From assembly GCF_030445035.2 (NCBI RefSeq), contig NC_080679.1, positions 121,245,992 through 121,309,991 of the forward strand: 64,000 bases of DNA, in the 5' to 3' direction. A model generated the notes under the pieces. That model did no database searches. It had not been told where the DNA came from and saw only the letters and a program-made list of their open reading frames with translations. This document shows, one piece after another, positions 35,166-46,809 of this stretch. This DNA comes from Dasypus novemcinctus (Eukaryota; Chordata; Mammalia; Cingulata; Dasypodidae). The translations under genes were made by a program, and so were the position numbers. The stretch's first letter is position 1. Each line of letters starts with the position of its first letter.

Positions 35166-36086
35166 CTTGAGGGTAGGGGCTATGCCCTCCTGTAGCAGGT
35201 CCTATCTGGAATATGGATGACCTCAAATATTGTTACAAAAAGAAATTGCCTCCAAAATAAGTAATGAAGAAAGAGCACTTAAGATGATAATTCTTATTTT
35301 GAAATGCATTTTCCTAGGTTTCTGCCACTCTTGGCATCTATTCAGAATGCTCAGAAGAGCTCAATGGTTTTAGCCTGTATCTTTGTTTCACATAATAATA
35401 GCTTAACTGTAATATTCCGTTCTTTGAATAAAGGCTCTCCCCTGGGCATCTGAGAAACAATACTTAAAGCATAATGCTTGGTCATGAAACAATGGAGGTA
35501 AGGTTGAAGCCAACAATTCCCTGATGCCAATATTTAAATGTTAAAAGTGTAAATTGTCAGACCACTTCCCTTTCATCCTTTTCAATAGGAGTGAGCACCA
35601 CAGGGTGTCAGAGTATTGAAGCAATGCTGCAGGGTTTTAAAGGGCACAAAACATAGTCAATTGAAACAACAAAAGAAAGTCAATCAACTGGGTGCTGTGA
35701 CTACAAACAAATGATGAGGGCCATTTAATGAATTTAATCCACAGGGTCAGGATCTTGTGGATTCTCGGATAGAAATAGCCTTAAGCACTAACCTAAATCA
35801 TTTTTAGCTGCTTGCCAAATCTTTTCTATTAATGGTCAACTCATTTGTTAAAACACCTCCAATGATAAGGTAACATTATCTCTTGAGACAGGATGTTCTC
35901 TTTTTGGCCAAACCTGATAACAAGACGTCTTCTCAAAATTTATAACACATTTTTCTCTCCCTATAAGATTCAAACTTTCACCGGTTCCTTTTCCCTTTAA
36001 ACCACAAAATGTAAAGCTAACAATTTCTGTAGGCTAGCTCCCAAATATAATTTGCAAAACAAACCCATAACCAATTGAAGCAGGCT
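35166..36086. other. Unassigned; possibly ERV internal sequence leading to the next LTR
   Basis: No coding match. It is upstream of the LTR-like segment, and its right end shares a short block with the ERV-B interior. Confidence 0.3.
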
Positions 36087-36661
36087 AGTAAAATAGGGAA
36101 TCAATAGATGGATCTGGAACCTGGCAAGAAGTCCACCTGGAGACATCAATAACTCCAAGATGGCTGCTGGAAGACTCTTGCAAGAAATCCAATTCAGAAT
36201 GAGATTTCCTCCAAGCCAGGAGAGCCCTGGATATTCCCCAAGGACTTTATTATTGGGTGGTCCTGGGGGATTGATGGGTAGGGTAATCAATCAAAACAGA
36301 AAACAGCTGAAGCTCCTCCCATGCCATTCGCAAAGGGACAGAATAATTAACGGTTTAAAAAACAACCACAAAGGCCAAATCTCTCTCTCTTGCCCTATTG
36401 CCTTTTGATCCCTGTTCCTTCCTTCTGTGCCCTGCTCTTACTGTGTGCCCCCACATGGATCAACACACAAGTAAAACCTGGGCATTTATAATCTATAATG
36501 GGATATTGTAGTCTGTAAATCAGACCGCTTTTTCACTTTTCAGCCCCTTCCTCTCTACCTGGGACTCATGATCTATTTTCTCCCATTTCTCTTCCCTCCC
36601 TACATTAATAAATTACTGGCGTAATTCATCTGACATGCTCTTGAAATTCATTTCTGTAGCA
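36087..36661 (+). repeat. Degraded LTR with a short upstream piece, plus strand
   Basis: It ends '...cattaataaattactggcgtaatt...ttctgtagca', with an AATAAA signal near 36607. The complement of 36360-36620 aligns with 38150-38400 (gccagtaatttatt / gccagtagtttatt; gggagaaaatag / aggagaaaataa; gttaattattctgtccc / attaattattcttcccc), so this is the same family as 38040-38560 in the opposite direction. At 36103-36123 a 21-bp stretch is an exact complement of 40507-40527. Confidence 0.5.
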
Positions 36662-38039
36662 TAGTCAAGAATCTAGACAAAGTCCGGTTACACAAGTGTT
36701 ATACTTCTTTTATATGTGAGGGCACTGAACCTTATAGAGTTTAAGACACAGAAGTTCATAAATCTAGCAAGTATCAAGGAGTCTGGGACCAGGTCTGTCA
36801 GAATTGATAGCTGAGTGTATTCTAACAGTGGTTCCAAAGGGAATGAAGTTACACTGCTTTGATTTCTCTTTGTTCCATCTGTTTTGGTTACTTTGGGAGC
36901 ATGTACTATTTGCCAGGCACAGTGGCAGTGGTGGGAATCCCACAGAGCCTATAATTGGAAAAAAAGCAAATACAATCACACAGATAAATATCTGAAATAT
37001 CTCAGTTGTAAGAGCAATTTAAGGAAAATAATGGTGCTGGATAATATATAACATGGTGATGTAACCAATCTGGGAAGTCAGGAAAGTCTTATATGAAGTA
37101 GAGACATTTGACCTCTGGTATGAAGGATAGGGAAGGATTTTCTTCATTTTCTAGATGAAGAAACTTAAGGTGGGTTGGGAGTGGGTCAAAAACTTTCTAG
37201 GAAAGGAGTATGTGCTTGGGGCCTAATGTGGGAAGTAGATTGCTATTTAAGGAACATAAATTTGAGAGTGTTGGAAATAAGAGATGAAGGCATGGAGTGA
37301 TTCAGGGTGGAAATAGAGAGACTTCATAAGTGCTGATAAAAACAATTGGTCTTTGGAACAATCAGAATCCATTGAATGATTTGAATCAGGAGTGGTTGAT
37401 TTACATATCCAAAGGATCACTCCTGTTCACAGATCATTTTATTTTACCAATCCATTTTAGAAAACTCTAATTTGATCGAATAACTTCCAGAAATTGAGTC
37501 TTATTTTCTGCTGTAGGGCCTTAGCAAAGATTGACAGGTCATTTTCTCAACTACTGAATTTTGTAATAAAGAATAGCTAAGAATTTGCCATAAGGTCTAA
37601 GCCAGGGGTCTCAAAATACCTGCAGGGGTCAGGCAAGGATCATAGATAAGTGAAGTGGAATGCCAGGACACTACAAATTGGAGAATGCAGATTTTGGGTG
37701 AATGGGCATCTGCTGCTCAACTCAAGCTGATTGGCATCCTATCCAAAACTGCCAACACTTAAGACTTTTAAAAAGAAGTGATTTGGGTATAAACTCTCCT
37801 TATTTTTAAATGTTGGAGACTGATTCATTTTGTTTTAAAATACTGTGCGGGCTAAAAACCAAACAAACCTGCAGACTAATTGTGGATGACGGGTTCTCAA
37901 AATATGACCTGTCATCTAAGATCCTCTCATTTTCTCCTGGCTCTGATATTTCTCTGGCCCCACTCCTTAACCTGGTAACGGCTGCTCCATGTTTCAGTGG
38001 CTTTGCTGAAGAAAACCTTCATCTAGGCCAGTGGTTCTG
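36662..38039. other. No gene seen; ancient repeat remnants
   Basis: 36890-37160 ('actatttgccaggcacagtggc...') resembles an old mammal-wide repeat. 37600-37930 ('ccaggggtctcaaaatacctgcagg' and 'tgcgggctaaaaaccaaacaaacctgcag') resembles a small hAT-type DNA transposon. Neither is named with confidence. Confidence 0.35.
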
Positions 38040-38560
38040 AAGTTGGGCAAAGTTGGGGGATAACGGATTCCTCTAGGTTCTTGGTTATGTTACATATTTA
38101 ACAATAATTTAACAATAATAACAAATAATTTAAGAACATACCAATTTAGTTAGGCCAGTAGTTTATTGAGAAAATTGGAGGAAAGAACAGAAACAGGAGA
38201 AAATAACAGATTACACATCCCCAGGTATAGGTACGGGCTTCTCCAAGGAAGTAAGAGAGATTTGCCTTGTGTGGTTACCTTTTTTAGGCTATTAATTATT
38301 CTTCCCCTTGCTAATGTTCGGGGATAATCTGATTGATTACCCTAAAAGTCATCTCTTCAGGGGGCCTAATGGTTAGACCCCTTGAGGATATCTGGGGCTT
38401 TCCCTTGACCCCGGATGAGATCTTGTTCCAATCTCATTCCAGTTGGGGTTCTTGTGGGGCGGTCCTCTCGGTGGGTTCTTTCCCTCAGGGGGTTTGAATC
38501 TAGGCAGCATGACCTCTAAGTCGCCATTTCACCATTCTTGAGCCATATCATCTTCTCTCT
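38040..38560 (-). repeat. Degraded LTR, minus strand, related to 36087-36661
   Basis: The plus strand shows 'gccagtagtttattgag' (complement of the polyadenylation region) and 'gattgattaccctaaaag', aligned with the complement of the 36-kb LTR. The two lie tail to tail about 1.4 kb apart. Confidence 0.5.
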
Positions 38561-38814
38561 CTGTACATGTGCATACACACACACATGCCATATGTATATA
38601 AATACACATATACATATATATGTTGTGTGTAATAGTATAAGATGCTTATTAATTTCATCAGCAAGGCAAGTAGAAATATAAACTCATGATTCAAAATGCA
38701 TTCTTTATTACAAAAATAATGCTTGTTTCAACCTCAGTAAATTAATGTTAACAGAGCTAATTCAAAAGGGTATTTTTAGTGAATAAATAATATCTCTTAA
38801 AAAGAATGTGTACA

Positions 38815-39385
38815 GGCCTTAGTGTCAGTGACACCTAAAGAGATGTCAACACACTCCAACACAGAGTCACCCAGTTTTTGCACAACTCACACAGGGTCTG
38901 ATGGTAAGAAATTTTACTCACATAGAAAAGAGCCAGTGCAAGTTTCACTTCACCAATTGGGCGTCAATTTCCCACAGCAGCAGGTCTCAATCCATGGAGA
39001 CGCTGGGAGATGTTCTACTCACAGCACCCCTTTTCTGTATCCATGTACTACTGCAGTGAAGAACCCCGCTTCTGCCCCACCAGGAACAGATATACCACAG
39101 GGACTGGTGCTGCAAGTTGTATGTGCCCACCAGAGTCAGATGCTAGCCAGTGAATGTTTACAAATGCTCAAGACAAGAGGGAAAGGAATGTACTGGCAGT
39201 CCCCTGATCTACAAGGGAATTGTTTTATTTGGCCTGGCTGACAAACCTAGTCCAGGATCATAGGGTGTATTTGTGGGTCCTAGAAAAGGCGGCAGGTCAC
39301 GCTAGGACTGCCCCCTACCATATTTAGGACTGACAAAATGGTGTGTATCAGAAAGTAACCCAGTTAAAATTGTATGACATATCTA
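38815..39385 (+). repeat. Degraded LTR-like repeat, second copy of the 8390-8990 family
   Basis: Shares ordered landmarks with 8390-8990, ending 'atttgtgggtcctagaaaagg...aggactgccccc'. The 139-codon frame at 38822-39241 has no protein match and is probably chance. Confidence 0.45.
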
Positions 39386-39392
39386 AATATTG

Positions 39393-39776
39393 AAAAAATG
39401 CTGGAAACGGACTTGGCTCAGTGGATAGGGTGTCCGTCTACCACATGGGAGGTCAGCGATTCAAACCCCGGGCCTCCTTGACCCGTGTGGAGCTGGCCCA
39501 TGTGCAGTGCTGATGCATGCAAGGAGTGCCCTGCCACGCAGGGGTGTCCCCCACATAGGGGAGCCCCACGTGTAAGGAGTGCGCCCGTGAGGAGAGTCGC
39601 CCAGCATGAAAGAAAGTGCAGCCTGCCCAGGAATGGCGCCGCCCACACTTCCTGTGCCGCTGACGACAACAGAAGCGGACAAAGAAACAAGACGCAGCAA
39701 ATAGACACAGAAAACAGACAACGGGGGGGGGGGCGCAGAATTAAATAAATAAATAAATCTTCTTTTAAAAAATGCT
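39393..39776 (+). mobile_element. Full-length DAS-SINE with a 10-bp target site duplication
   Basis: Body 39403-39766, with box A-like 'ttggctcagtggatagggtg', box B-like 'gattcaaacccc', the GC-rich middle and (AAAT)n tail. The direct repeat 'aaaaaatgct' lies at 39393-39402 and 39767-39776. It inserted only 31 bp to the left of ERV-B. Confidence 0.92.
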
Positions 39777-39811
39777 ATGTAGGTTTTTAACAGTAATATA
39801 ACTGATTGCAT

Positions 39812-40281
39812 TGTTGTGGAATTTAAGAGAAGTTCAATTATTCGAGTATAGAGAGGCCAGGACTCAGGAATGATTTTGAGAAGGAAAAATTGGTTTATTG
39901 ACGGCCGACCGGACTCGGGAGCTTTCTGTTTGAATCCCGAGCCCGGAACAAGATTTTCAAACGTCTTTTATACAGAGAGGAAAGGCCAAATGGTCCCTTT
40001 GTTTCAGTTCTCAGTAGGCTTCAATTAGCATATATCTCTTTCACATCTTAGGTAAGCTTTTAGCAAGGACTCCAGACATTTTAGATAAGCCTTGGTTTTT
40101 GCATTTCCCCTAAATACTTAAAGTTTATAGCCCTTGCTTTGTTAAACATTTCCTGGGACTGGAGCCTGCTGTCACCGTCCCTAAGGGCAGGACTGCAGCC
40201 TCTTACCGTTCCACACCCACAAGTCAAATAACTTAGTTATCTCTGAAGAGACAAAGAGCCTTCCACCCATAGCCCACATCA
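39812..40281 (-). repeat. ERV-B 3' LTR (left copy)
   Basis: 470 bp, sense TGATGTGGG...CCACAACA. TATAAAA is the complement of 39966-39972, and AATAAA the complement of 39894-39899. It is identical to 46832-47301 at an offset of 7020. Confidence 0.95.
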
Positions 40282-40293
40282 TTCCCCCCCTTT
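40282..40293 (-). promoter_or_regulatory. ERV-B polypurine tract
   Basis: The sense strand reads AAAGGGGGGGAA immediately before the 3' LTR. Confidence 0.92.
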
Positions 40294-42752
40294 GTCAAAG
40301 TTTACTTGCTAAGCTTTGGCATAATTATTGTTGTAGCTATGAGGTGGATGACTGTTTGTTGTCTTGACTGATTATTTATCAGTCTTTAGTACAGCATCAA
40401 GGACCGTTTTTAGAAGTTTAGAACTTTTCATTCTGGACAGCAGAATCTTGGGCAGGGGCCTCCCTCAGTTATTCTGCTGCCACTGGCACTCACGTGGATT
40501 TCCAGTCAGGTTCCAGATCCATCTATTACTTTTATTTTACTCTTAAAGAGTTTACACCTTTAATTTAAAAGGGATGCTGAAGGGAGACGATCTCTTTTCT
40601 GTAACTGCTTCCTGCTGGCCATGGGCTGTAGTCATTGCCTAATAAGGTGTAAAACTCTTTAATTTATTCTAACTGGAGGAAGATGGATCTGGTATTCTGT
40701 ACGAAGTTGGATGAAGTTTTCATATGGTTAATAAGATGTTCACTCTGAAAGAAACAAACTTAATTAAAAATTTGGAATACCCGTTTTTAAAAGAGGACAC
40801 ATTGGATTACAGAGATAGACAAGATTAGATGCCTATAAAGATGGCATTCCTTAAAAGCTGGTGGGAACAGCATATATATTCTTTTTTAAGTTATCCATCT
40901 TTAGAGAGAAATTGCAACAGACACTTAGCTTTGTCTGAAGACACATTCCAAGCTGTTCAATGATTGACACTCATTCGCTCTGTCAGATGCTCCTGGTGAA
41001 CTGGCACTCCTTGGGCAACTGGCTTCACTCAGGATTAGAACACTAATTTGGAAATACTCTTAGTTTTCACCTGTGGGAGTGATCAGAACTACAGAATAAA
41101 GATTTTTACATCTTGGTTTTCATTGTACAATTTCTAGCAATTTTGACTTGTTCAATAGGTGACTCACCATCAGCAAGCAAGCCTCACTTTTGCTAACAGA
41201 GACTGGCTGAGACTGCCACCTTATTCTATAGACATGTTATTAACTGTTTAGAAAATGATTTTACCAGGAATTTAACATGTCTAATATACTTCTGCACTTG
41301 ATCCAAAATAGAAAAGATAACATTTCAATTATTAGGCATATATTTAGTACAGGATAAAAGTACAGCACTTAATATTAACTAATGTATTACTTAATGCATA
41401 AGGATTCAGAGTTGCCATTATTAGTTTTGAGTTTCAGGTTTGTAATACTTTACATGTTATCTCTCCATGAGAGCAGGCCATAATGCCAATTGTGCTCAAG
41501 TTTTACTTACAGTCTCCTGGTATCATGGCTCCACTCAGCATGTTCTTCAACGCAGTGAGCAAGTTGCAGCATCCTTCCAGTATTCCAGAGATTTTCCAGT
41601 ATTCTACTAGCCTGGTGCATAGTGCTCTCTGGCACCATGGAACAGTGCCAGTCTGGAGGCGATATCCATTGTACACTTGGCTGTACCGAGTCATTATTGG
41701 CTGCAGGAGCTTGAAACTGCAATATAGTTTCCATCAACTTCAGGAGCAGAACCAGAGACTGATATAGCACATATTTTTAATTGAGGGGTCAGTGACCAGC
41801 CTAGCCAATAACTCACATGGAGAGGCCACCTGTAATGTATACAAGGCCTGGTTCGAATGCACAAGAGTTTGACAATGTTAAAGTTTATTCCTTGTTTTAT
41901 ATATATTTTAAACAACTTAACGCAATACATATATCAAATGACTATTTACTTACACAATTTTACTATGAAGATAACAGTAGGTACTTTACTTTAGTAATAG
42001 AGGAAAAATACTTTTCATTGTTAGAATGAAAACAGAATATTTCCAATAGAATCAAGACAACTTTTTATTACCATTTACTTAAATGTGTATTTTGCAGTGG
42101 CCTTCAGACAGGTTTATTATCATGAAGTTATTTCTGCTACCAATACCAATCTAAGTTTCTTTAGTTAACAATGACTTCTACAACTAGAATTATTTAAACA
42201 TTTTCAGTTTGGAAGATGTTTTACAAACTCTTTATAATTGACTATAACCACATTGACTAGCCACCTCATGTTTAAATAAACTTACTAAATTACAATTACC
42301 AATGAAAGAAATTTACTCTTTATTTAAGAGAGCATATCTACAATCTTTTCCCTTTAGCCTAATTTCACCAATGTGAACTTACAATTTTCACTTACAATTT
42401 TCATTACCGTAAAGATTTGTACATATGTTAATTTAGTTTATAAATTAACTATGGGAGATTACACTCAAGTTAAATAAAATTGAAACCATAATAGTTTATG
42501 CAAGGAATGTTCTCTTTTTCCCTTACAGGAAGCTAAAAACTTCTTTTCTTTAAGTTATGAAAATTATTAATTTAAAAGCATAACTGACTACCAGGTTTTA
42601 AAACACATGCATACTGACTTCCAGGTTTCAAAACACATTACACAATTACTTAATTTTTTAAAATCATAACCCAGGAAAGATCTCTCCATAGTTTTTATGG
42701 ACTTTCCTTTTCTTACTGAAATTTGTTAATAGAGCCACTAATTACCTTATTT
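40294..42752 (-). other. ERV-B interior, 3' part: non-coding
   Basis: AT-rich, with no retroviral protein similarity. The sense strand at 41503-41770 has two overlapping short frames and a good splice-donor-like 'agactgtaagtaaaac' near 41505, but no protein I recognise. A 21-bp block at 40507-40527 is shared with 36103-36123. Confidence 0.6.
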
Positions 42753-43040
42753 TGTTGGAAAGAAATCTTCTGGAAGAAAATAAGGCTCACCAGATTGTGG
42801 AGAGGAAAATACTTTATTCTCAATCTTGCAAGAAGGGGCGCAGAGCCAGATATGGCTGGTGCCCCGAACAAAGAAAAATGACACAATTTATACCCCTAAG
42901 CCTAGCATGCAAGCTCTTCCTGTTTTTCCATAGATTGGATACTTCAGAAGTTACAGCTTATCTGAGATTTAACTTTCCCACGCAAAAGTTTGATTTAACT
43001 GCTTCTTCTATCACATTCCAACCATTTTAGTTTTTACCTG
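42753..43040 (-). repeat. Internal LTR of a second family inside ERV-B
   Basis: In sense (minus) it runs from 'caggtaaaaac' to 'atttctttccaaca', with TATAAA (complement of 42888-42893) and AATAAA (complement of 42813-42818) in LTR order. A second polypurine tract directly precedes it. The 5' end lacks the usual TG. It is unlike the ERV-B LTR in sequence. Confidence 0.65.
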
Positions 43041-43051
43041 CTCCCCCCTTT
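43041..43051 (-). promoter_or_regulatory. Second polypurine tract
   Basis: The sense strand reads AAAGGGGGGAG, preceded by TTTGAC. The same TTTGAC precedes the ERV-B tract, which suggests the two 3' ends are homologous. Confidence 0.75.
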
Positions 43052-45566
43052 GTCAAATAAGGAATAGAATTTAGTGCTGAAATGGCACCGACTTAGTTAG
43101 CTCCTTCTTGGGCATCCTTCCACTGCCCATAGGACTGGCCTAAACTGGTCTCCTCCACTGCTGTCCAACCCGGGAGTGGGAGACTGAGGCAGCAGGCCGC
43201 CGGGTTACATCAACATTTTTCTTCTGTGAAAATTAACCTAATCTTTGTTTTGTTTTGTTTTTTTTTTTTTCAATTTATGGCTGACAAAGGTTTAAACTGG
43301 GAAATTACCAGGCAAACTGATTCTTAATTCCCTAGCCTAGTAGATAGGTTTAATCTGCCACACCTAGTCTTGCCTTAAAAGCTCTTGCAAAGAGGAGGCC
43401 CTTTCCCAATTGTTTCCATAATCAGATTTCTATGACTTTTTCATCCTGCTTAGTTCAATTTGGGCTTTAAGAATATTTATAAATATAACTGCATATTTAA
43501 TTTTCAACAATTTGAGCAAATAGGCAGACATGAATAGTTTGGCACAACAACATGACTTTAGTTACTTTAAACTTTTCAAAGACTTTTGAAACTCTTCTTA
43601 ACTTGCACTATGACCATGCAGCTTACCACAAGAATTTTCTTTCCCACTCAATGGATTGTAATAACCAAAATGTTCTCAATGCCTCAGCACCACTTTGTTT
43701 CAGAACTTTACACTTTACTTTGAAATCAGCAGAATTTTGGATAAGCCACAAGATTAACTTTATATATTTACCGAGGCTATTTGAAGCCTCAGGGAGACAG
43801 ACTGCTTTCTCTCATGAATTGCCACTCTTAGGAACACTGACCGTCAAGGCAGGAGACTTCTCCCCCTCCACCCCCCTTTTTGATTTTGGAGATAATAAAA
43901 CTCCAGTGGCCATTTAACCTTATTCTATCAGGCAGCAATTTATTTAGTTTACACTTGAATTCATGAGAGAAAGGGTTACTAATACCAGAAGAGGAGACAG
44001 TGATGTCCCAGCTCTTCTCAATTATGAAATAACCACAGGCAAAGGCAAAGGGCGAGGTTAGGCCTGAAGCAACCATAAACAAAGGAAAGGTTAGTGTAGA
44101 ATTTACACTTAAATAATAGTTTCAGGCTAAATTCACCCAGCTATAATCTCAGTTATTGTCTTTCCACTGTTTTACAATATAAATGCATTTATAAATGATT
44201 TTAACTCTTAGTTACAGTTTTTATTAATTTTTTAAAACCTATTAATTTTATAACACCTTTAAATACCTTTCATTCAACTTATAACATATTAAATGAACTT
44301 AACCATTACTTTAATTTTTCCTTTAAAGTGAAAGAATAAATCTCTTGCAGTTAGTTTGAAATAAAAGGCTACTTTTCAGGATTTGATTTCTAGAACATAA
44401 AATGTTCTTTTAAAAGAGGTAAGACTCTTCTTCAAACATTGAGGATATGATGAGGTTAAAGCACAAGAAGCTATTGATAAAAGATTTTCTTTATATATTG
44501 ATCTTACTCAATTTAATCATAAAAATTTCCCTTCCACAAACCTTCTACACTTTCAGTATTCATTCAGGTTCTGTCCCACACTCTACTCTTTCCAATAATC
44601 AATCATTTTATCTTAGGACAAAATCATCTTCTGTTTCCTTAACAATAAAAACCCACTCCATATATCCCACATACTAAGTTACCAGGCAAACTTCTTACAA
44701 CATATAATTGCCATTAATACTAACCAAGTTTGTTAAAATAATGAACTTTTCTTCACTTTAAATACTTAGTAGCATGTAATACCAGAAACAGTTTTTTTGG
44801 AAGCAAGTTGGCAGGGGAGATTGGCTGCCGAATAAGTTTGTTATAAAATTGCCTTTTATTATTATTATTATCAATTCAGTTTTGTTAAATAATGACTTTC
44901 TGCAATTAGCCACTTAAATACCTTAAACAATGCTTTGTAAAACTTTTATAATTATTTATACCCTTAATACAAAGTTTACCTTCACAGAACACATTCTCTT
45001 ACTTAAGGTTACTACAATACCTTCTAAGAACCTGAGCAGAATGCAAACGTATTTTGGCTTTGACACCCTAAGGAGGGAACTTTACTGCATTTATTCTGAT
45101 TCTGCTTTTCACCTCCTTCACTTCCCCCCCTTCCAGGCAGTCGGGTGCACAACAAACAGGAATGTGGCTTATGAATAGAAGGGTGGACTCACTGGAAAGG
45201 GGCAAGCCGCTCCCCCCTTTCCAGCTTTCAGCCAAAATGGGCAGACAGAACCTACTCAAATTTGGCAACTCTCCCAGGAACCCAGCCGCCCTGACTGGGA
45301 CATTCCCAACAGACTTGGGTGCTTGGCTCGGACACAGATGGCCTCCAAGCCCCGGCAAAGGGCCAGACCAGAGACAAGACACCAGAACATGCACAAACAT
45401 CTAGACTCCGCAAACATCCAGACTCCTCAGCTTTTGCCCCAGAATCATTTCACCCCCTTGCCAATGGCAAGGGAGGGCTCCAGCTCAGCTGTAATTCTAC
45501 TTCATGTAAGGACACAACTCCAACACTAACATTGAGCTGACACAGACAGAAGCACAAAGGTCACTA
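43052..45566 (-). other. ERV-B interior, central part: non-coding
   Basis: No protein family is recognised in either direction. The longest sense frame is 110 codons at 45068-45400, with low-complexity composition and no retroviral motif. Much of it is AT-rich with short imperfect repeats (for example 'ccaggttttaaaacacat' and 'ccaggtttcaaaacacat' near 42592 and 42622). Confidence 0.6.
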
Positions 45567-46077
45567 ATCTTGATGTGGGCTATGGGTGGAAGGCTCTTTG
45601 TCTCTTCAGAAATAACTAAGCTGTTTGACTTGTGTCTCTTCAGAAATAACTAAGTTGTTTGACTTGTGGGTGTGGAACGGTAAGAGGCTGCAGTCCTGCC
45701 CTTAGGGACGGTGACAGCAGGCTCCAGTCCCAGGAAATGTTTAACAAAGCAAGGGCTATAAACTTTAAGTATTTAGGGGAAATGCAAAAACCAAGGCTTA
45801 TCTAAAATGTCTGGAGTCCTTGCTAAAAGCTTACCTAAGATGTGGAAGAGATATATGCTAATTGAAGCCTATTGAGAACTGAAACAAAGGGACCATTTGG
45901 CCTTTCCTCTCTGTATAAAAGACGTTTGAAAATCTTGTTCGGGGCTCGGGATTCAAACAGAAAGCTCCCGAGTCCGGCCGGCCGTCAATAAACCATTTTT
46001 CCTTCTCAAAATCATTCCTGAGTCCTGGCCTCTCTATTCTCAAATAGTTGAACTTCTCTTAAATTCCACAACAATCT
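45567..46077 (+). mobile_element. Solo LTR of the ERV-B family, nested antisense in ERV-B
   Basis: LTR 45571-46073, TGATGTGGG...CCACAACA, flanked by ATCT on both sides (45567-45570 and 46074-46077). TATAAAA is at 45914-45920 and AATAAA at 45987-45992. It differs from the ERV-B LTRs at about ten positions (roughly 2%) and carries a 37-bp tandem duplication near its 5' end ('gtctcttcagaaataactaa' occurs twice). The 60-codon frames inside are chance. Confidence 0.93.
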
Positions 46078-46583
46078 GACTCACAAGTTTATATATTTAT
46101 TTTCACCACGGCTGCCCCCACAGCCATCACAAACCTCAGAACACTTAACATTTGGTATAAAGCAAATTCATTCACAAATTAGCACCATAACAAAAGATTT
46201 CAGCTAGACTTTTCCACTGTTTAAACTTTACACCCAGACCAAGCTCCACCAGAAAAGCCGATCCATTTTCCTGTAACCAAGTTTTGTTTTCCTTAATCTA
46301 GACCAATTTCCAGGATATTAGGACTCGAACCTATAAATACCCTTCCTATTAAAATCGAGACTCCACTCCTTTAGTGGATATAAGACCAGTACCAGATTCT
46401 AACATGCAGTTAGACAAACCCAAAACACCAGGGCTTTTCCCCGGTTTTCCTCCTTTTCCCAAGCCTAGAGAGAACGGCTTCCCCCCAGCCTTCTGGGGCT
46501 ACTAGGGTTCTCTCGGGAGGTGATCAGCCTCCCCTTCCTAGCAATTAAAGCTAGGGCCTTCCAGACTCTGCTCACCCGGGGAG

Positions 46584-46592
46584 TCTTACCTT
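46584..46592 (-). promoter_or_regulatory. Predicted splice donor in the ERV-B leader
   Basis: The sense strand reads AAG|GTAAGA, a near-ideal mammalian 5' splice site, about 220 nt downstream of the primer site. Retroviral leaders have their major donor in this position. Confidence 0.7.
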
Positions 46593-46695
46593 CTTCCCTG
46601 TTCGGAGCTCTTTTTCGTTCCCAGAATCTTTCTCTTCAGACCTTCCATTGCCCCTTGATTTTGTCGGGAAGATTCTGGTGGAGCCCACATCTTTT

Positions 46696-46715
46696 CTGGA
46701 TTAAATTTAATCCAG
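46696..46715 (-). promoter_or_regulatory. 20-bp perfect palindrome, candidate dimer initiation site
   Basis: CTGGATTAAATTTAATCCAG is its own reverse complement. It lies about 95 nt downstream of the primer site and upstream of the splice donor, where retroviral RNA dimerisation palindromes sit. The role is inferred from position. Confidence 0.6.
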
Positions 46716-46809
46716 GGGCGCCCAGATTTGGGGTTCACCCGAGTCCTCCCGGCTTCCTCGGGGATTTGGAAGGGGCAGCAAAATGCTACCGTCTCTGGCC
46801 TTCATTTTT

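Larger units (their letters stand above)
46078..46809 (-). other. ERV-B leader, untranslated
   Basis: Sequence between the primer site and the nested LTR. It is GC-richer than the rest of the interior and contains the palindrome and splice donor listed separately. It has no gag start that opens a long frame. Confidence 0.65.

Noticed and set aside
38822-39241. 139-codon frame as a gene
   Set aside because: It lies in an LTR-like repeat shared with 8390-8990, the frame is not kept in the other copy, and no domain is recognised.
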